Shown here piece by piece: positions 13,512 to 25,869 of a stretch of 64,000 bases of DNA. The position numbers were made by a program, and so were the translations under genes. This DNA is from Limanda limanda (Eukaryota; Chordata; Actinopteri; Pleuronectiformes; Pleuronectidae): positions 22,538,118 to 22,602,117 of the forward strand of contig NC_083639.1 of the NCBI RefSeq assembly GCF_963576545.1, given 5' to 3'. The notes below the pieces were generated by a model. That model saw nothing but the letters and a program-made list of their open reading frames with translations. It was not told the origin of the DNA and did not search any database. Each line of letters begins with the position of its first letter. Positions within the stretch are counted from its first letter, which is position 1.

Positions 13512-13930
13512 GGTTGCAAAATTCCGGGAATTTTCAAAGTTGGAAACTTTCCATGGGAATTAACGGGAATTAACGGGAATAAACTGGAAATGTTGTGGGT
13601 AATTTATACTAACTGTATTCACCTTGTCATATACAGACATAAATATAAACATTTTGTTGTGTCATAGGCTGATTTGAGCCCTGAGGAAACTTTGGGCACT
13701 TGACTATATGCTTCTGCATCTTTGTGTCATTCTTAACATAGGTCTTTGCACAGTATTTGCAAATGTACACAGCCTTTTCTTCTACATTGGATGAGGTGAA
13801 ATGTCTCCACACATGAGATACTGCACGTGGCATTGTTCTGTAGAATAAGATGAGAAAAAAGTTTGTAAAAAACACTAATGCAATGCCAGAGATATAAATA
13901 GTTAGCCAAACAATTGGAATCATCTGTAAA
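13512..13930 (-). pseudogene. hAT transposon remnant with BED-type zinc finger
   Basis: A minus-strand frame (about 13830-13650) reads SHVWRHFTSS, then YICKYCAKTYVKND with C-x2-C spaced before a His/Cys pair (KHIVKCPKFP), a BED zinc finger as at the N-terminus of hAT transposases. At 13512 'agggttgcaaaattccggga' with repeated 'aacgggaatt' is a hAT terminus. The catalytic core is deleted and the opposite end is not seen. Such BED exons can be co-opted by hosts, but there is no evidence for that here. Confidence 0.65.
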
Positions 13931-13934
13931 CATA

Positions 13935-15200
13935 TTTTACAATTGATGGATAAATGAATGGAAATAGGCTAGATGAACAGATGAACAATCCTCAATCAGC
14001 ATGCTAATATATTTTTCCCCAGTAATATCATCGAAACTTACCTGAATAGTCCTGCACACTACAGCAGGCCTCAATAGCCCTGCTGTAGAGTGAAGGATGC
14101 AATATATTATTGATAACTGATCAGAAAATAGGGGTTAATTCAAACAGTGTTGCACAATGATGCATTGTATGAATTGTTAAAAAAAGTCAAATTAACAGTA
14201 AAATGCTTTGACTGATCATCAAGAGTTGTGCTATATAAGGGCAATAAAAGCAAGTTGTTTCATCTTGGAGAACCCTAAAAGAAAAGGTGAGTGAGTGTGG
14301 ATTGATTTAATGAGTGTGTTGTAGCAGCCTTTTCCCAGACCGGCAGAATCAGTACATTTCCACTGAAGAACTTGAAGTAACTGTTAAAATGAACATGAAC
14401 TTATTTCATCACAGATGTAAAGTGCATTTATGAAACCATTAGGTAATGTATTTTTGCATAGGCAAGAAAAATATTAGTAAGGACTGAAATGTTACTTTCA
14501 AGTGTCTTCTCCCTCACACATGGCTGTAATTTAAAAAGAACATATACAATGGCCGTAATAACAATGTTAGATGAGGCATGGACTAACACCATGTTACAGT
14601 AGAGGTGCAGAAATTAATGTCATGCTTGAATGAAGATGAAAAGTAAGGAAAACATTTCTGTCTTCCAGTTAGTGCTTCGTAATCTCAGCACTCCAGGAAG
14701 CTTTGGCTTCAAGTGACCGTGCAGAGCTGTTGTACTACTGCTGTATTACGTCTAATTAACACATCATATTTGAAGATTGGTTAATGATCCTATGCAAGGA
14801 CAAGTTTCCAGCACCACAAAAAAAAAAACCTCAACTGACACAGGGGAACATAAAGTATATAGTGGCTGATCAAGCCATTCAAAACACAAAAGGGGGATAG
14901 ACTTAGACATACTAACATTGAAAACAAACGACAGCCACAACATAACACACCAGTACAAGGCCATATAATTTGAACTGATGAAACCGAGACGACTCCAGCA
15001 GCAACCCCAAGGAACTGGTCACTCAAAGAAAACCCGATTAATTATCACAGATAAAAAGATATAAATACATCAAGTATGTTTGATGAACCCAAAATCTATG
15101 TGTCCAGGTATTTATCTGTGATGTGGGTGCGTGTGCAAAGAGAAACAAACTAAGCAAATTAGGAATTAAGAAAGGTTACCACCATAATACTGAATTTCAT
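13935..15200. other. Gene-free spacer
   Basis: AT-rich sequence without convincing exons. 14.0-14.15 kb may belong to the hAT remnant before it. Confidence 0.5.
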
Positions 15201-15204
15201 TGCG

Positions 15205-15735
15205 TAGTTACTTGTTAAGGTTTAGTACAGGTTGGACCCCAAAGCAGACACGGAGAGTGGATAGTATGGAGGTAACGGTGTTTATTGGCAGACAGGAGCG
15301 GCAGGCAGCTGGCAGGTAGCAGGCAGGTAGCAGGTAGGTAGCGTGCAGGTCTCCAGCAGGTAGCAGGTAGCAGGCAGCAAGCACGTAGTAGACAGAGTAC
15401 ACGGCGAGTCGCAGATCCAGGTGGTGAAGCACAACAGAGTTCTGGGTTTGAAGAGAACACAAAGGTTAGCGGAAGTCAGGGTGGCAAGAACGTGGCGAGA
15501 CTAAGCTATATACTAAATACCATCGAAGACGGAATAATCTGGCGCCGAAGTGTTGAGAAGACCAGGTATATATGGAGGCGATGATTAGGTTAGATTGAGT
15601 GCAGGTGTGCCTCGTCTGCATCAGCCGGAGCCAGCCACGCCTCCTACCACAACACCCTACCCAGGCGCATACAGAAAGAGGGGAGGAGACACAACCAAAC
15701 AACAATACCACACAATCCTGACAGTTACTGGTGCG
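15205..15735. repeat. Dispersed repeat with internal GGCAGGTAGCA minisatellite
   Basis: The stretch from 'ggttggaccccaaagcag' to 'atcctgacag' matches in layout a common teleost repeat. Inside, 15296-15385 consists of irregular 10-12 bp units of GGCAGGTAGCA type. It yields open frames of up to 151 codons on the minus strand, all with repeat-driven composition. Confidence 0.6.
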
Positions 15736-15739
15736 TCCA

Positions 15740-17100
15740 TCACACTGTGCTTCTGACAGGTGCATCACCGTTGTTGAGAATCCAAGAAGAGACAGATGGA
15801 AATAATGAAAGAAAGAAAGACAGAAATTCCTCCATTTATCAGATCCCACCAAAATTGTAATTGCAACAATTAATTTCAACCAATCTCTGTAAATTCTTTG
15901 TGACCTTGCAATGTTGACCAATTACTGTTTTCTGCAATGATTTCACAAATCATGGTTGTTCCCTAAAACACTGAGCCATACCCATGTAGGCTACGTCGTC
16001 ACATACACACATAACCAAAGACATGTACGTCTATTGAACTATAGAACGCACAAAACAGCAACACACACATAAGTATTTGAAAGTGCAATCTTATTCAACG
16101 AAAGAAACCAAAGAATTACATATTAATCATCAATGTTGCCACTGTTATATATAAAAAAATAGGCCTGCAAATAAGAAAAACAGAACTGTTCAATTAGTCA
16201 CACATGCACACAAACATATCAGAAGAAATTAAAAATCTAAATTAAGTTTCCTTGCACTTATGTCGCACTAACATGTAACACTTATAGTCTGGCTTTTTGA
16301 AGCCAATTGTACTTACTCGATTCTTGCTGTTCTGGGTTTGTACCCTCATGGTTGAATGCACTTATTTTAAGTTGCTTTGGATAAAATCATCAGCTAAATG
16401 ATATATAATATAAAAATGTCCCTTTTCAAAGTCAGTATATATAGAAAAACAGAACTGTATAGTGACTAACACAAAACAGAAGATAAGTTACAAAATAGAC
16501 AGTATATATTCCATTACAGACATTTTCAGCAGTTGTGGAATGTTCTACAGTACAGATGCACACGTTCTCATTTCATTCTAAGGCAGGGACCCAGGGAGCC
16601 ATGCACAGCTCCAAAGGCCCGGAGAGGAGACGCCGCAAGCAATGTGAGAGAAAGTGAATATGAAAAAGGCACCAACACCCCACCATGCCTTCGCCCAAAC
16701 CTACTTCACCATCCAACCTAACCCCTACCTCCAAACAACAAGAACTGTTACTGAATCTACCTGAACTCGTTTTCAATGTGCACTTGTCATTTTAAAAGAA
16801 AATATAAGTGCATAGTGAGTTTTTTTGTCTTACACTTTACATTCTAATAATCTAATACAGTGGTATTATTTTACTTCAAGCTCATTAGTCACCGTATAGT
16901 GTATTACTGATGTTTATAAGACAATATTACGAGTAAGAAATGTATATTTTATAATCTGTATTCATACATTAGAGCTGTTCTCTGTGTTTTTATAACTGGC
17001 TTAAGTTACTGTACTGGTAATGTGCTGTATGTCATCTTTTACACTGCCATCACTGTAGCACTGACATAACGTAAATGTGAATGTAGGTTGTAACAAACAT
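15740..17100. other. Gene-free spacer
   Basis: AT-rich, with CA-rich patches near 16000-16220. 'cttattttaagttgctttggataaaatcatcagctaaatgata' near 16360 resembles the SINE-tail motif 'ctttggataaaagcgtc'. No gene is seen. Confidence 0.5.
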
Positions 17101-17104
17101 ACAT

Positions 17105-18020
17105 CTTATGATGCACTTCAACACATCTTCAGTGGTTGTACCTGGGGTCATCTGGTGTTTCGGGTGTTTTGACGTTGGACACCCTCACCCAGGCGACCCG
17201 ACCGGCCTGTGTCCAAGAAGCAATAGCCCACCTTTTGTCCCTCCTGAACCAGAGCTATTGTGAAGTTCGTTCTGCTGCTTCTAAAGCTCTACTTATGGCT
17301 CCATGCAGTGGTGATGCCAAGGAGCTTGTATGCTTTGCTTAATGGTCTTCCTTCAAAGCCCCTTGCTCTCACTTCAAGAAGAACACACCATGCACACCAC
17401 CCCTGTCTGCGGAATTCCTCCAGCAGCTCTGCATACTTCTCCCTTTTTCGCTCTCGTTGGCCTCCTCCATCATTTCCTCCCATGGCACCATGACCTCCGG
17501 TACTTCCACTTCCTGTCTATTGCAGCACTCCCTGGATTGGGTAACCCTGAACACCTCACTGAGGGTCTCTAAGTTTTAGCCTGATCCTGCTGCTATATAG
17601 GGCAATGCTGCTCAGGCTTCATGGTAGTCCCAACCACCTGCGAAGGCAACCATTTATCCTCCTTTCTTATCCCTCAACCATGGACATTGGATATTCATAT
17701 TCCAGCAATGGCCATAAAATGTACCTGGTATAATGTACCTGCCATCAACCATCCTTCCAGGTCTTGGTTGGTCACTCTGATGGAAGCAGCATCCCTAGGC
17801 TCTTTATAGGATTTGCGTACCTCGGATAGAGCGATGTGGAACCGATTTACTACTTTCCCTCTCTTTGAACCAGGGACATGGCCTTCATGGCTTGAAGCAC
17901 ATCTGAGTCCAAGTGAAGAGTTTCTCCAATGAAGATCCCTCTGTTGTACACTAGGTAGAATTCTCCACTAGGTCCGGTGCACTGATGCCATTCTCTTTAT
18001 GGTAGTCATCAAGTCTTTTC
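17105..18020 (-). mobile_element. LINE remnant with endonuclease-like C-terminus (R2/NeSL-like type)
   Basis: Minus-strand pieces across frameshifts read RRWLGLPRSLSSIALY, VMVPWEEMMEEANE, then KREKYAELLEEFRRQGWCAW, VRARGFEGRPLSKAYKLLGI. I recognise this order (end of RT, then the VPWE...KKxKYxxL...GW..RGF block) from fish LINEs that carry a C-terminal restriction-like endonuclease. The clade is inferred. Multiple stops and shifts show it is inactive. Confidence 0.7.
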
Positions 18021-18024
18021 CTGG

Positions 18025-20485
18025 AAGTCACTGGTATAGTGAAAATGGCTGTAAAATACATCTTGTGATAGATCTTATAATTCTTTATAAACTTTATTAT
18101 ACTGTAAGTTGGAGTACTTGTATCTAAACATTAAAAAGCTTTACAATTATGTTAATTTCTTGTGAATTTTCTTATTATACATTAAACAAATAATCAAATG
18201 ACTTTCATATATTGTTATTCTACACACCAAATAACATATTTTATATAGATATTGTACTTGCCATTTAATATTTACTTGCTTTTAATATTATTAACTTACT
18301 ATTTTGCCTTGTCTGGAAATGATGTCAATTTGCAATAATAGTTTACTATTGCACAACAAATATAAATATTTCCACAAAGAAAACCAAGTTTGCTCACGTC
18401 ATGTCAGTGAATCCATTCCTCAAAAGATAATTGTACTTGAACCCTGGCAACTAGATCAAAAAGCTGATATTCCAAATTCAGGAATATGTCAAAGAAACAG
18501 TTACCAAATACAAACAGGCCACACACACCATCTGTAAAACGAGGAACATACGTTTATCTAAGAGAAGCGCTTCGTAAGGACATTGTAAACTACTCAAAAT
18601 ATTGTTTGCACAAGTGTAAAGTGGTTGCAGATGTCACACCCTGTCTGCTGATGAAGGCCAGAGGTGAGAAGCAGAGCCAGGGCTGGCGTCTCTCTACAAC
18701 ATGACTGAAAGCTGGAGGAGCAGCTCTCCCTGTGAAACACGCAGGAGAGATGGCGCGCCAAGAACAAATTGTCATGGTTTCTGCAAAATAAATCATTCGT
18801 ATTTGTTCTGGAGAGGCTCTAGGGTAATTTGGCATTGTTTGTGAGCAAAATCAGACTGCAGTTGAATACCTTCATGTCTATGGTGTTCTGACAAGATGAC
18901 AATATGAATTCGTTTCCGTCACCTTGTCATCTGGCCTTGTATGTGGTCGATTTTATCACGGTATCGGGAAGATAATTACTTTTCTATTTCTATTCTATTG
19001 AGTGTTTGGCCAGGCTTGATTTTTGTAGGTTGCTTTTTCTAAGATACCATTGGGACAATGCCAATTTATACAAATCAATATCATACCACACATTGTGTAA
19101 TATGTGCCTCACACATTATTTTTTACAGGTTTTATTTTCAGGTTTATTTAAAATTGGGTACCCAAAATTGAAAGAATATAAACAAGAGCACCTTTTCACA
19201 GCCTAGTCTCTTTACATCACCTCCAGTGTCTATTATAGTTGGGCAGGTGCACCATATAGATCCCCACACATTACTCACACCAGTTTTGCATTGGACCCCT
19301 ATAACGCTGTCAGACAAATATCTTCAGACAGTTTACAGGATCACAATTGATGTAGCAGAACCAGAAATGTCATATTTATTTATTCCATCCATTTTCTTCC
19401 TTGTCCAAACCTGTCACTTCTGGCCTCTAACCTGAAGCAGAGACAAGGGGCGAGCTCCAGATTTCTGCTAAACTCCCTTTTCAAATAAGCTCCAGATTAG
19501 TTTAAGCTAACTCACGTTACAATTGATCTGACTTGGACCCTCAAAAGCCACAGAAGGCTTTAAACAACTTAAATGCAGTACTGCTCCCTAAGACGTGTAA
19601 AGAGACTTTGATGTGAAACATTAGTAGAGTTCCATTTATCTGCCTCCATAAATATTTCTCCTCTTTTGACAGGTTTCTACTTATCTTTTGGAACCTCTTC
19701 CATCAGATACCCAGATGTAGACAGACAACACGTTTCAACCAGAATCGAAGAGTGATGTGTTGTACTGTCAATACTGACAATATGGGGGGGTCTTAGGTAA
19801 CTGCGCCACTTGGCACTGGTAACCAATGTATTAAAGATTTGAATTATCATAAACACCTGAGACCTGAGTTTGTATATAAAGATAACTTGCTTCTTTTTAA
19901 CAGAATTTGATTTCCCTGATCCTAAACATACGTACTCAGTTCCTTTACTTAAGTAACAGGTGTCTTCAGGAGATGATATTTCCCCCTGGCACCAAAAAGC
20001 TTGACAGAGCAGATCACTTGGTGCTATCGTAGTCTTACTGGGGTCAGACGATATTATATCATTCCAATTATAGCCTGACCCCGAAGACATGAAGCTCCAG
20101 GTGAATTCGGAAACATTAAAATGGGCATCAGGTGTGATGATCCTTTTATTGAGAGTAGAGTGTCATAAAGGGCGACAACCAATGCAATAACCTAACAGAA
20201 AGAGGGGCATGTTTGTTTTTTATAACCCTCCATGACAGCTATTGTTGACCAATAGGAGCACAGTTGACAGTCTGCTTGAAGAGATGAAATGTAAACATGG
20301 TGAAACAAAGTGGAATTGTGACACGGAGCAAAGGTTTTTTAAGCTTTTCAGAGCACAAGGCCAACATCACAATATCATTCACATTGATTGTTCAACTTCT
20401 TGTTCCCAGAAGTCAGTCGTGAGCGCGGACTTTCCACTAATGTCACAAAGGAGAGTAGATGGTGTTCGGTCAGGAAGGAACATAC
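18025..20485. other. Gene-free spacer
   Basis: Frames of up to 137 codons (19677-20090, minus) lack any recognisable domain and splice context. Nothing else can be supported. Confidence 0.5.
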
Positions 20486-20489
20486 AATA

Positions 20490-20700
20490 AATGGTAAACG
20501 GTCAATATATTTATATAGTGCTATATTCTTTTCTTGATGACCACCCAAAGTGTTTTACATTACAGTTTTGCCATTCACCCATCGACACACACATTCATAC
20601 GATGCATCTGTGTGCAGCACTTTCTCAAATACACATCCATCGCACACAGAGGCAATTTTGAGTTGAGTGCCTTCCGAGGACATTTTGGAAAGAAATTATG
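20490..20700 (+). repeat. Dispersed SINE-like repeat
   Basis: 'aatggtaaacggtcaatatatttatatag' followed by 'cttgatgaccacccaaagtg', 'gccattcacccatcgacacacac' and 'tgccttccgagga' is the layout of a very common teleost repeat. There is no coding content. Confidence 0.6.
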
Positions 20701-20704
20701 ATTC

Positions 20705-22140
20705 TATACTCATGTTATACACAGTGGCCATCTTGAAAGACAAGATTACTTTGTAGTCTAACCCCAGCAGTACCTGAAGTTCTCAAACCCAGAATATCAA
20801 AAAGTACCACTTCAATAACCAAGAAACATTTTTGAAAGTTGATGAAAAATAGTTATTACAAGAATAAAAGTATATCTGTGTTAAGTACAACTCCTACATT
20901 TTAAGTTCTAAAAGCAAAAGAATTGTCCCCTTTAAAATTTTGAAGCATCAATATCCATTTGAGTCCAGTTGTTCCATTTGTAGGCGTCAGGGTCGCTATA
21001 AAAATGTCAAGGTCACATTCATTCGAAATGGGCGCCAACATGTGTTACTTTTGTGCAGTGTCGGTTTTTGTGTTGATGTTGTAAGATGTCCAACCAGCCT
21101 AATACAATGGAGAAAATCAGAACACTTTAAAAGAATAAGAAATCTCAATAGTTAAATGTCTCTATATAGTATTACATATTATTATTGTTCTATACCACCT
21201 CCCACCATAATAAGGTTTCATTTCATAGGACATTTCAAGGCTCATTCCTAAAGGGAGGAAATTAAAACAGGGAAGGGGGACTTAAGCTGAATATCCTTCA
21301 GCATAAGACCTGTATTACTGCATCCCAGGAGAAATAATATACTTTCTTTACATGGACTTCAAACATTAACTGTGAGTATTAACTGCCCCTAAATCAGACA
21401 TTCCTGTAGAGCTGTGGAGCTGAGGGCTCGTACCAAACTCAGCAGGGAGGAGAAAAGAATAACAGCAGCCGATTACTGTGGGTGTGAATATCTAGTCAAC
21501 GTTATATATTATAAGAAGATAAATTAAGTAAATTATTGATCCCTGTCGGACTGTTTAGTTGTTGAAGTAGCAAAAAAAGAGATAAGAAAACAAAAAAAGA
21601 GAGACTTAAAATCTAACACATGCAAAACTGCCTCTGAACATTTATCTTAATGTCTTTTTTTGTGCCATTTGATTGACATCCATTTCCTGGAGGGTTGTTT
21701 TCTATTAAGCGCGTTGTTACACTGTCTTTCATCATCCGTCTTTACCTCGTATGTGTGGATGTGTTAGCGAGATCAGAAGGTTAGTCAGAAGTCAAAGGCT
21801 TCATGAAAAGGAGCTACGGTGAAGTGGGACTTTAAAAAGTAATAAACAGAAGGAGTGAGTGCCTGTTTTTTGATTTACATGTTGTACGCCAGCAGTGTTG
21901 TTATATCACAGCTATCAAAAGCCTGTTGAGTTGCCAGAGAATGTGAAGTATCTGTACCACAGACACCGACTAGGCCTTCAGACATGATCATCAGACAAAG
22001 GAGGTTTAAATGTTCAGCTTCATAGGTTCTCATGTAGATATCAAACTCCAGTGCATCAGGTAACACTGGTCTACAAGACAGTGTTATGTCATTGTCCACT
22101 TGCACAGAGAATAGTTTGTCTTAATATTTGATTGAATTTA
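20705..22140. other. Gene-free spacer
   Basis: A 'taagtaaattattgatccctgtcgg' motif at about 21525 looks like a worn LINE/SINE tail. No exon is recognised. Confidence 0.5.
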
Positions 22141-22144
22141 TAAT

Positions 22145-22500
22145 CAATCCCAGGTAGCATACAGATGTGGGCCACTTCCGGCAATGATGCTACACATCTG
22201 GTCTTCTTGTGACCCCCACAAAATGGATTGTGAGCCTAAATTTGTCTTCTTGTAAAGTATAAATCGTGGACCTCATATCCTAAAACAAATGGCAAACATG
22301 TGGTGCTCCAGACAAGGTGTAATCTGGATGTGAGCCTTAAGTGGCCCATGTGGTAAATGGGGAACATGGTCAAAATAGCACAAAACAAGTTTGGTCCTCC
22401 TTTGGTTGACATTATTGCTATGGCTTAATTGTGGTCCATTTCTGGCAAATAGGAGCAGACCAGCCTAGTGCCATGTGTTTCACATGTGGAATGAGCCAAA
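22145..22500. repeat. Dispersed repeat rich in 'TGGGCCA' motifs
   Basis: Repeated phrases (gtgggccacttccggcaa, gtggcccatgtggtaaatg, gtggtccatttctggcaaat) recur about every 90-180 bp, so this is a degenerate tandem-like dispersed element. It has no gene. Confidence 0.45.
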
Positions 22501-22504
22501 TCTG

Positions 22505-25495
22505 TGCCCAAACTATTTTGCTATATGTCGTGGGAGACTGTTTCTAGAAAGAGAAATCGCTATAGATGTCAAGGTCACTTGTATCTGTAGTGACAAGGTG
22601 GCTAAAACAGGCCTATGCCATTTAGTACCAGAGATAATACGATACCCTGCACTCTGATATTACAACAGAAAAAGCAATAAAGCTTAAGTCATATATTTTC
22701 TTTGCACACTCTGGGACAATACAATGTAACACACTACATGAGCTCTGTAACCATTTTACACTGCTCTTTTAGGTCTGTTTTGGTCTAGTCCAGAAAAAAT
22801 AATAAACCCTCATTTAGCAGCTAAAAAGCCAGATATTTTAAAGTTTCTTACACAAAATCACTGTCTACACAGGATGAGGAGTGGTGAGACTTATGCCTAA
22901 AAACAACACAGTGAACTGAGCGAAGCCACATGGATCCGTAGAACTTACGCCCTGCACAAACTGATGCGGATACTGTGGCAAACAAGCTTGTTCCTGTGTT
23001 TGGACCTCTACACCACATGCAAACGGAATTTTAAGTCACTGAAATTGATTTTTTACAAACAATTCCCAAAGTGCAGATTTCCAAAGATTTGTATCCGTGT
23101 GAACATGTAGAACAGAGCGTTTAGGAACCAATGACAACACAGCATGAAAACTGTTGCTTTGTGTTAGGGTTGTGTTACCAGTTTCTCTACGTTAGTTTAG
23201 CACTGGGTCTAATTCCAAGTTAGCAGTTAAATTTATCATCTCATCACGATGCCGACATTCACAAGCATCTGCCTCACCCACTATTACGTGGATCACGGCG
23301 TTCTCTCGCATTTTGTCGGATCGTTGGTGTAGAATTTATCGCCACCTTCTGGCCCAGGATACTACCGTTCGCGTAGAAGAGGACAGAGGGAAAACAAATA
23401 TTATGTAGTGCAGCTTGGAGACGAGAATGAATCGGAACAAGCAGAGATAACGCTGTAATTTTACGGTTATTTGGGTGGAGTGACATTACTGGGAAAATAA
23501 AGCAATGTAAATCAGCACTTACTATGGAGCTAAACTTTGCACTCTCTGACTGACTAATTTGGGAACAACCCTCTGCCAAGTCTGTCAAAACCAGACACTT
23601 ATTTCCTCACCCTTTGGCTTCACCTACACCTCAGCAACAGAACATACTCTGAGGTTTCTGCGCTCATAAACAGCCGATAACTTTCAGTAAATCACTGCTG
23701 CAGCTCTGCAGATTATGATGACATGGGAATGACAGCTAAATGAGATCTTTGTTCTAGAAAGCCATTAAATAAGTCGGTTTCACATGGAACCATAGCCACA
23801 CACACACATAGCTAACAACTCAGAGCTCTCCTCGTGTGTAGCAAAGAAATTGAAATTCAAGTTCTCTTCCAAAGGGTGACAGCCGTTGGGTGTGTTGATT
23901 ATACGGCTTGTTAATCAAACTGTTGCAGCAATATCGCTTTCTGGCACACATCTGACCTTCACACTGTAATTTGATACGTCAATATAGCTGAGATACAATT
24001 CGAGCCGTATATCTTTCCTTTGATACCTTTCCACTTAACACTGTCAAACACACTTTAATTACACATAGTTTATGGATTTACGTTTACTCTTCTTGGATGT
24101 GATTAATTTTGCTCTTGTAGTCGAGTGAAGGTAAACAAAATCACTGTTTAATCAATCATCGCTTCATCATGTCTTGATTTCGTTTCCCAGGTGGAAGGTA
24201 AAGTGAGTTGCGTCAGTATGTAACTCTTAGCGTGTCCCAGTGTTTGTTATAATTATCTAACATTTGATACGATCAGCAGGTTCCCATCCTTTGACTCATA
24301 AAGTCATCCCTCAGAGCTGGTTCCAGGTCTGACAGCGCTGGCACGCAAGCACAGTCTGAGCGTGAGCCAGAGCTACTACTGTATCACCAACGCCTCCACA
24401 CACACAAACAACCTACCCATACCTCCTCGGTGACTGTCCCTCCCTTTCTCTCGCTGCCTCAAGCTATTCATGTCTTCTCATGCTCGGTGGCATGTCAGGC
24501 TGGCAAATTATAAAGCAACAACAACTATTTTGCAGTGAGCACAGTAGTTGTTTATCACAGATGTGACTGTGGTGTCTCTGTGGTATTTATTCAAAGATTG
24601 GATGGTGAAAAAAAAGAGGACAAAACATAAAGGCAATATAATTCCTAACTTTCAAACAGGATGCAAACAATGTTTTACACAATAAATAATTTTTTCACAC
24701 AACAAAATCAAATCTTCATTTCTAAATTTCAGTCAATACCTAGCCACAGAACTGGTGTGTATTACATAATGTGTCAGGCAGTGCAGTGATACTCCCAGAG
24801 AACAAAGACTGGTTGTGAGGCTGTGGAGGCAGAAGGTGATATCAAGGCGCCATGTTTGTGCTGTACACCTTCACTGCACTGCCATCTTGTGACTAGGAAC
24901 CAGCCTGTATTGATTTTTCACTGGACCACAAACTCTATATATATTTTATTTAGTCAGTTATTCTGCTATGTTCCATTGTTGGTTATACCATTGTACTTAC
25001 AAAGGTTACCAAACACCATCAGTTTACAAACTGATTTTGATCTATTGTTGTGCACACTGTGAAATGAAGGGTTATAATGACTGCTAAGGGTGAGCTCACG
25101 TATAGTTTGCAGTGTGGAGCAATTTATCTATGTTGACGTATTTTTGGTTATGTATCCTCCTGTTATGTCATTGTTGGCTAAAATGACACTAACAGTTGAT
25201 GGAAGGCTTTCGACATCGCAGTGTTTCCACTCGGTAGGTGCCTCAGCATCATCCAGGTGAGATTCCGAAGAAGCACCCCCACTGCAGGTTTTTCACACTC
25301 GTCAGTTTTTACAGATACAGGACATCACTTTCTGTGGTTAGATCAACCTTAGATCAACCCTAAGCTCATATAGCTGGTTGATGATAATGTATGTAAAATT
25401 ATGATGACAATAATTATATATTATATATAATAATATTTATGTTCGTGTACTATTATTGTAATACTGCTATATATTGCAGTATAAGGTCAACATGA
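22505..25495. other. Gene-free spacer downstream of pdrg1
   Basis: AT-rich sequence with small frames only (104 codons at most, 23274-23588 minus). No family signature is seen. Confidence 0.5.
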
Positions 25496-25498
25496 CTT

Positions 25499-25504
25499 TT
25501 TATT
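25499..25504 (-). terminator. Candidate poly(A) signal for pdrg1
   Basis: The minus strand reads AATAAA about 365 nt beyond the pdrg1 stop codon. It is a perfect hexamer, but the sequence here is AT-rich, so a chance match is possible. Transcript data would decide. Confidence 0.35.
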
Positions 25505-25869
25505 TCTTGGCAAAAATGTTGGTTATTTTATTAATTCATAATTTCCCTATTTAACTGCCTATCAATTCTATATAAAATCCCATATCTGGTGATATGGAAT
25601 TAACTAACATTGCGCATCCACAGTTTGCATAGAACCTCATCAAATAAGAGAGAACATCTAAATGTACTTTCAACCTTAAATGATCTTTGTGAAGTTTTAT
25701 AATGAGAATACGATGTTTGACAGAAGCTGAAAAAAGGTTGACAGGATATACAGATGTCAGGATGTTGTGGCTCCATCGGGATTCTGATTTACTGTGTCAT
25801 CACATCATCCACAGGATAAAGCATTACAGCTCAGAGGTAGCAGGTGAAGCTAGTGTCCTCAGAAAATCT

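Noticed and set aside
15466..15921. 151-codon minus-strand frame
   Set aside because: It starts inside a dispersed repeat, has no recognisable domain or splice context, and extends into AT-rich DNA.
19677..20090. 137-codon minus-strand frame
   Set aside because: No family similarity is recognised, and the codons and surroundings look non-coding.
24823..25062. 79-codon hydrophobic plus-strand frame
   Set aside because: T-rich DNA gives apparent membrane segments; there are no splice sites or homology to support a gene.
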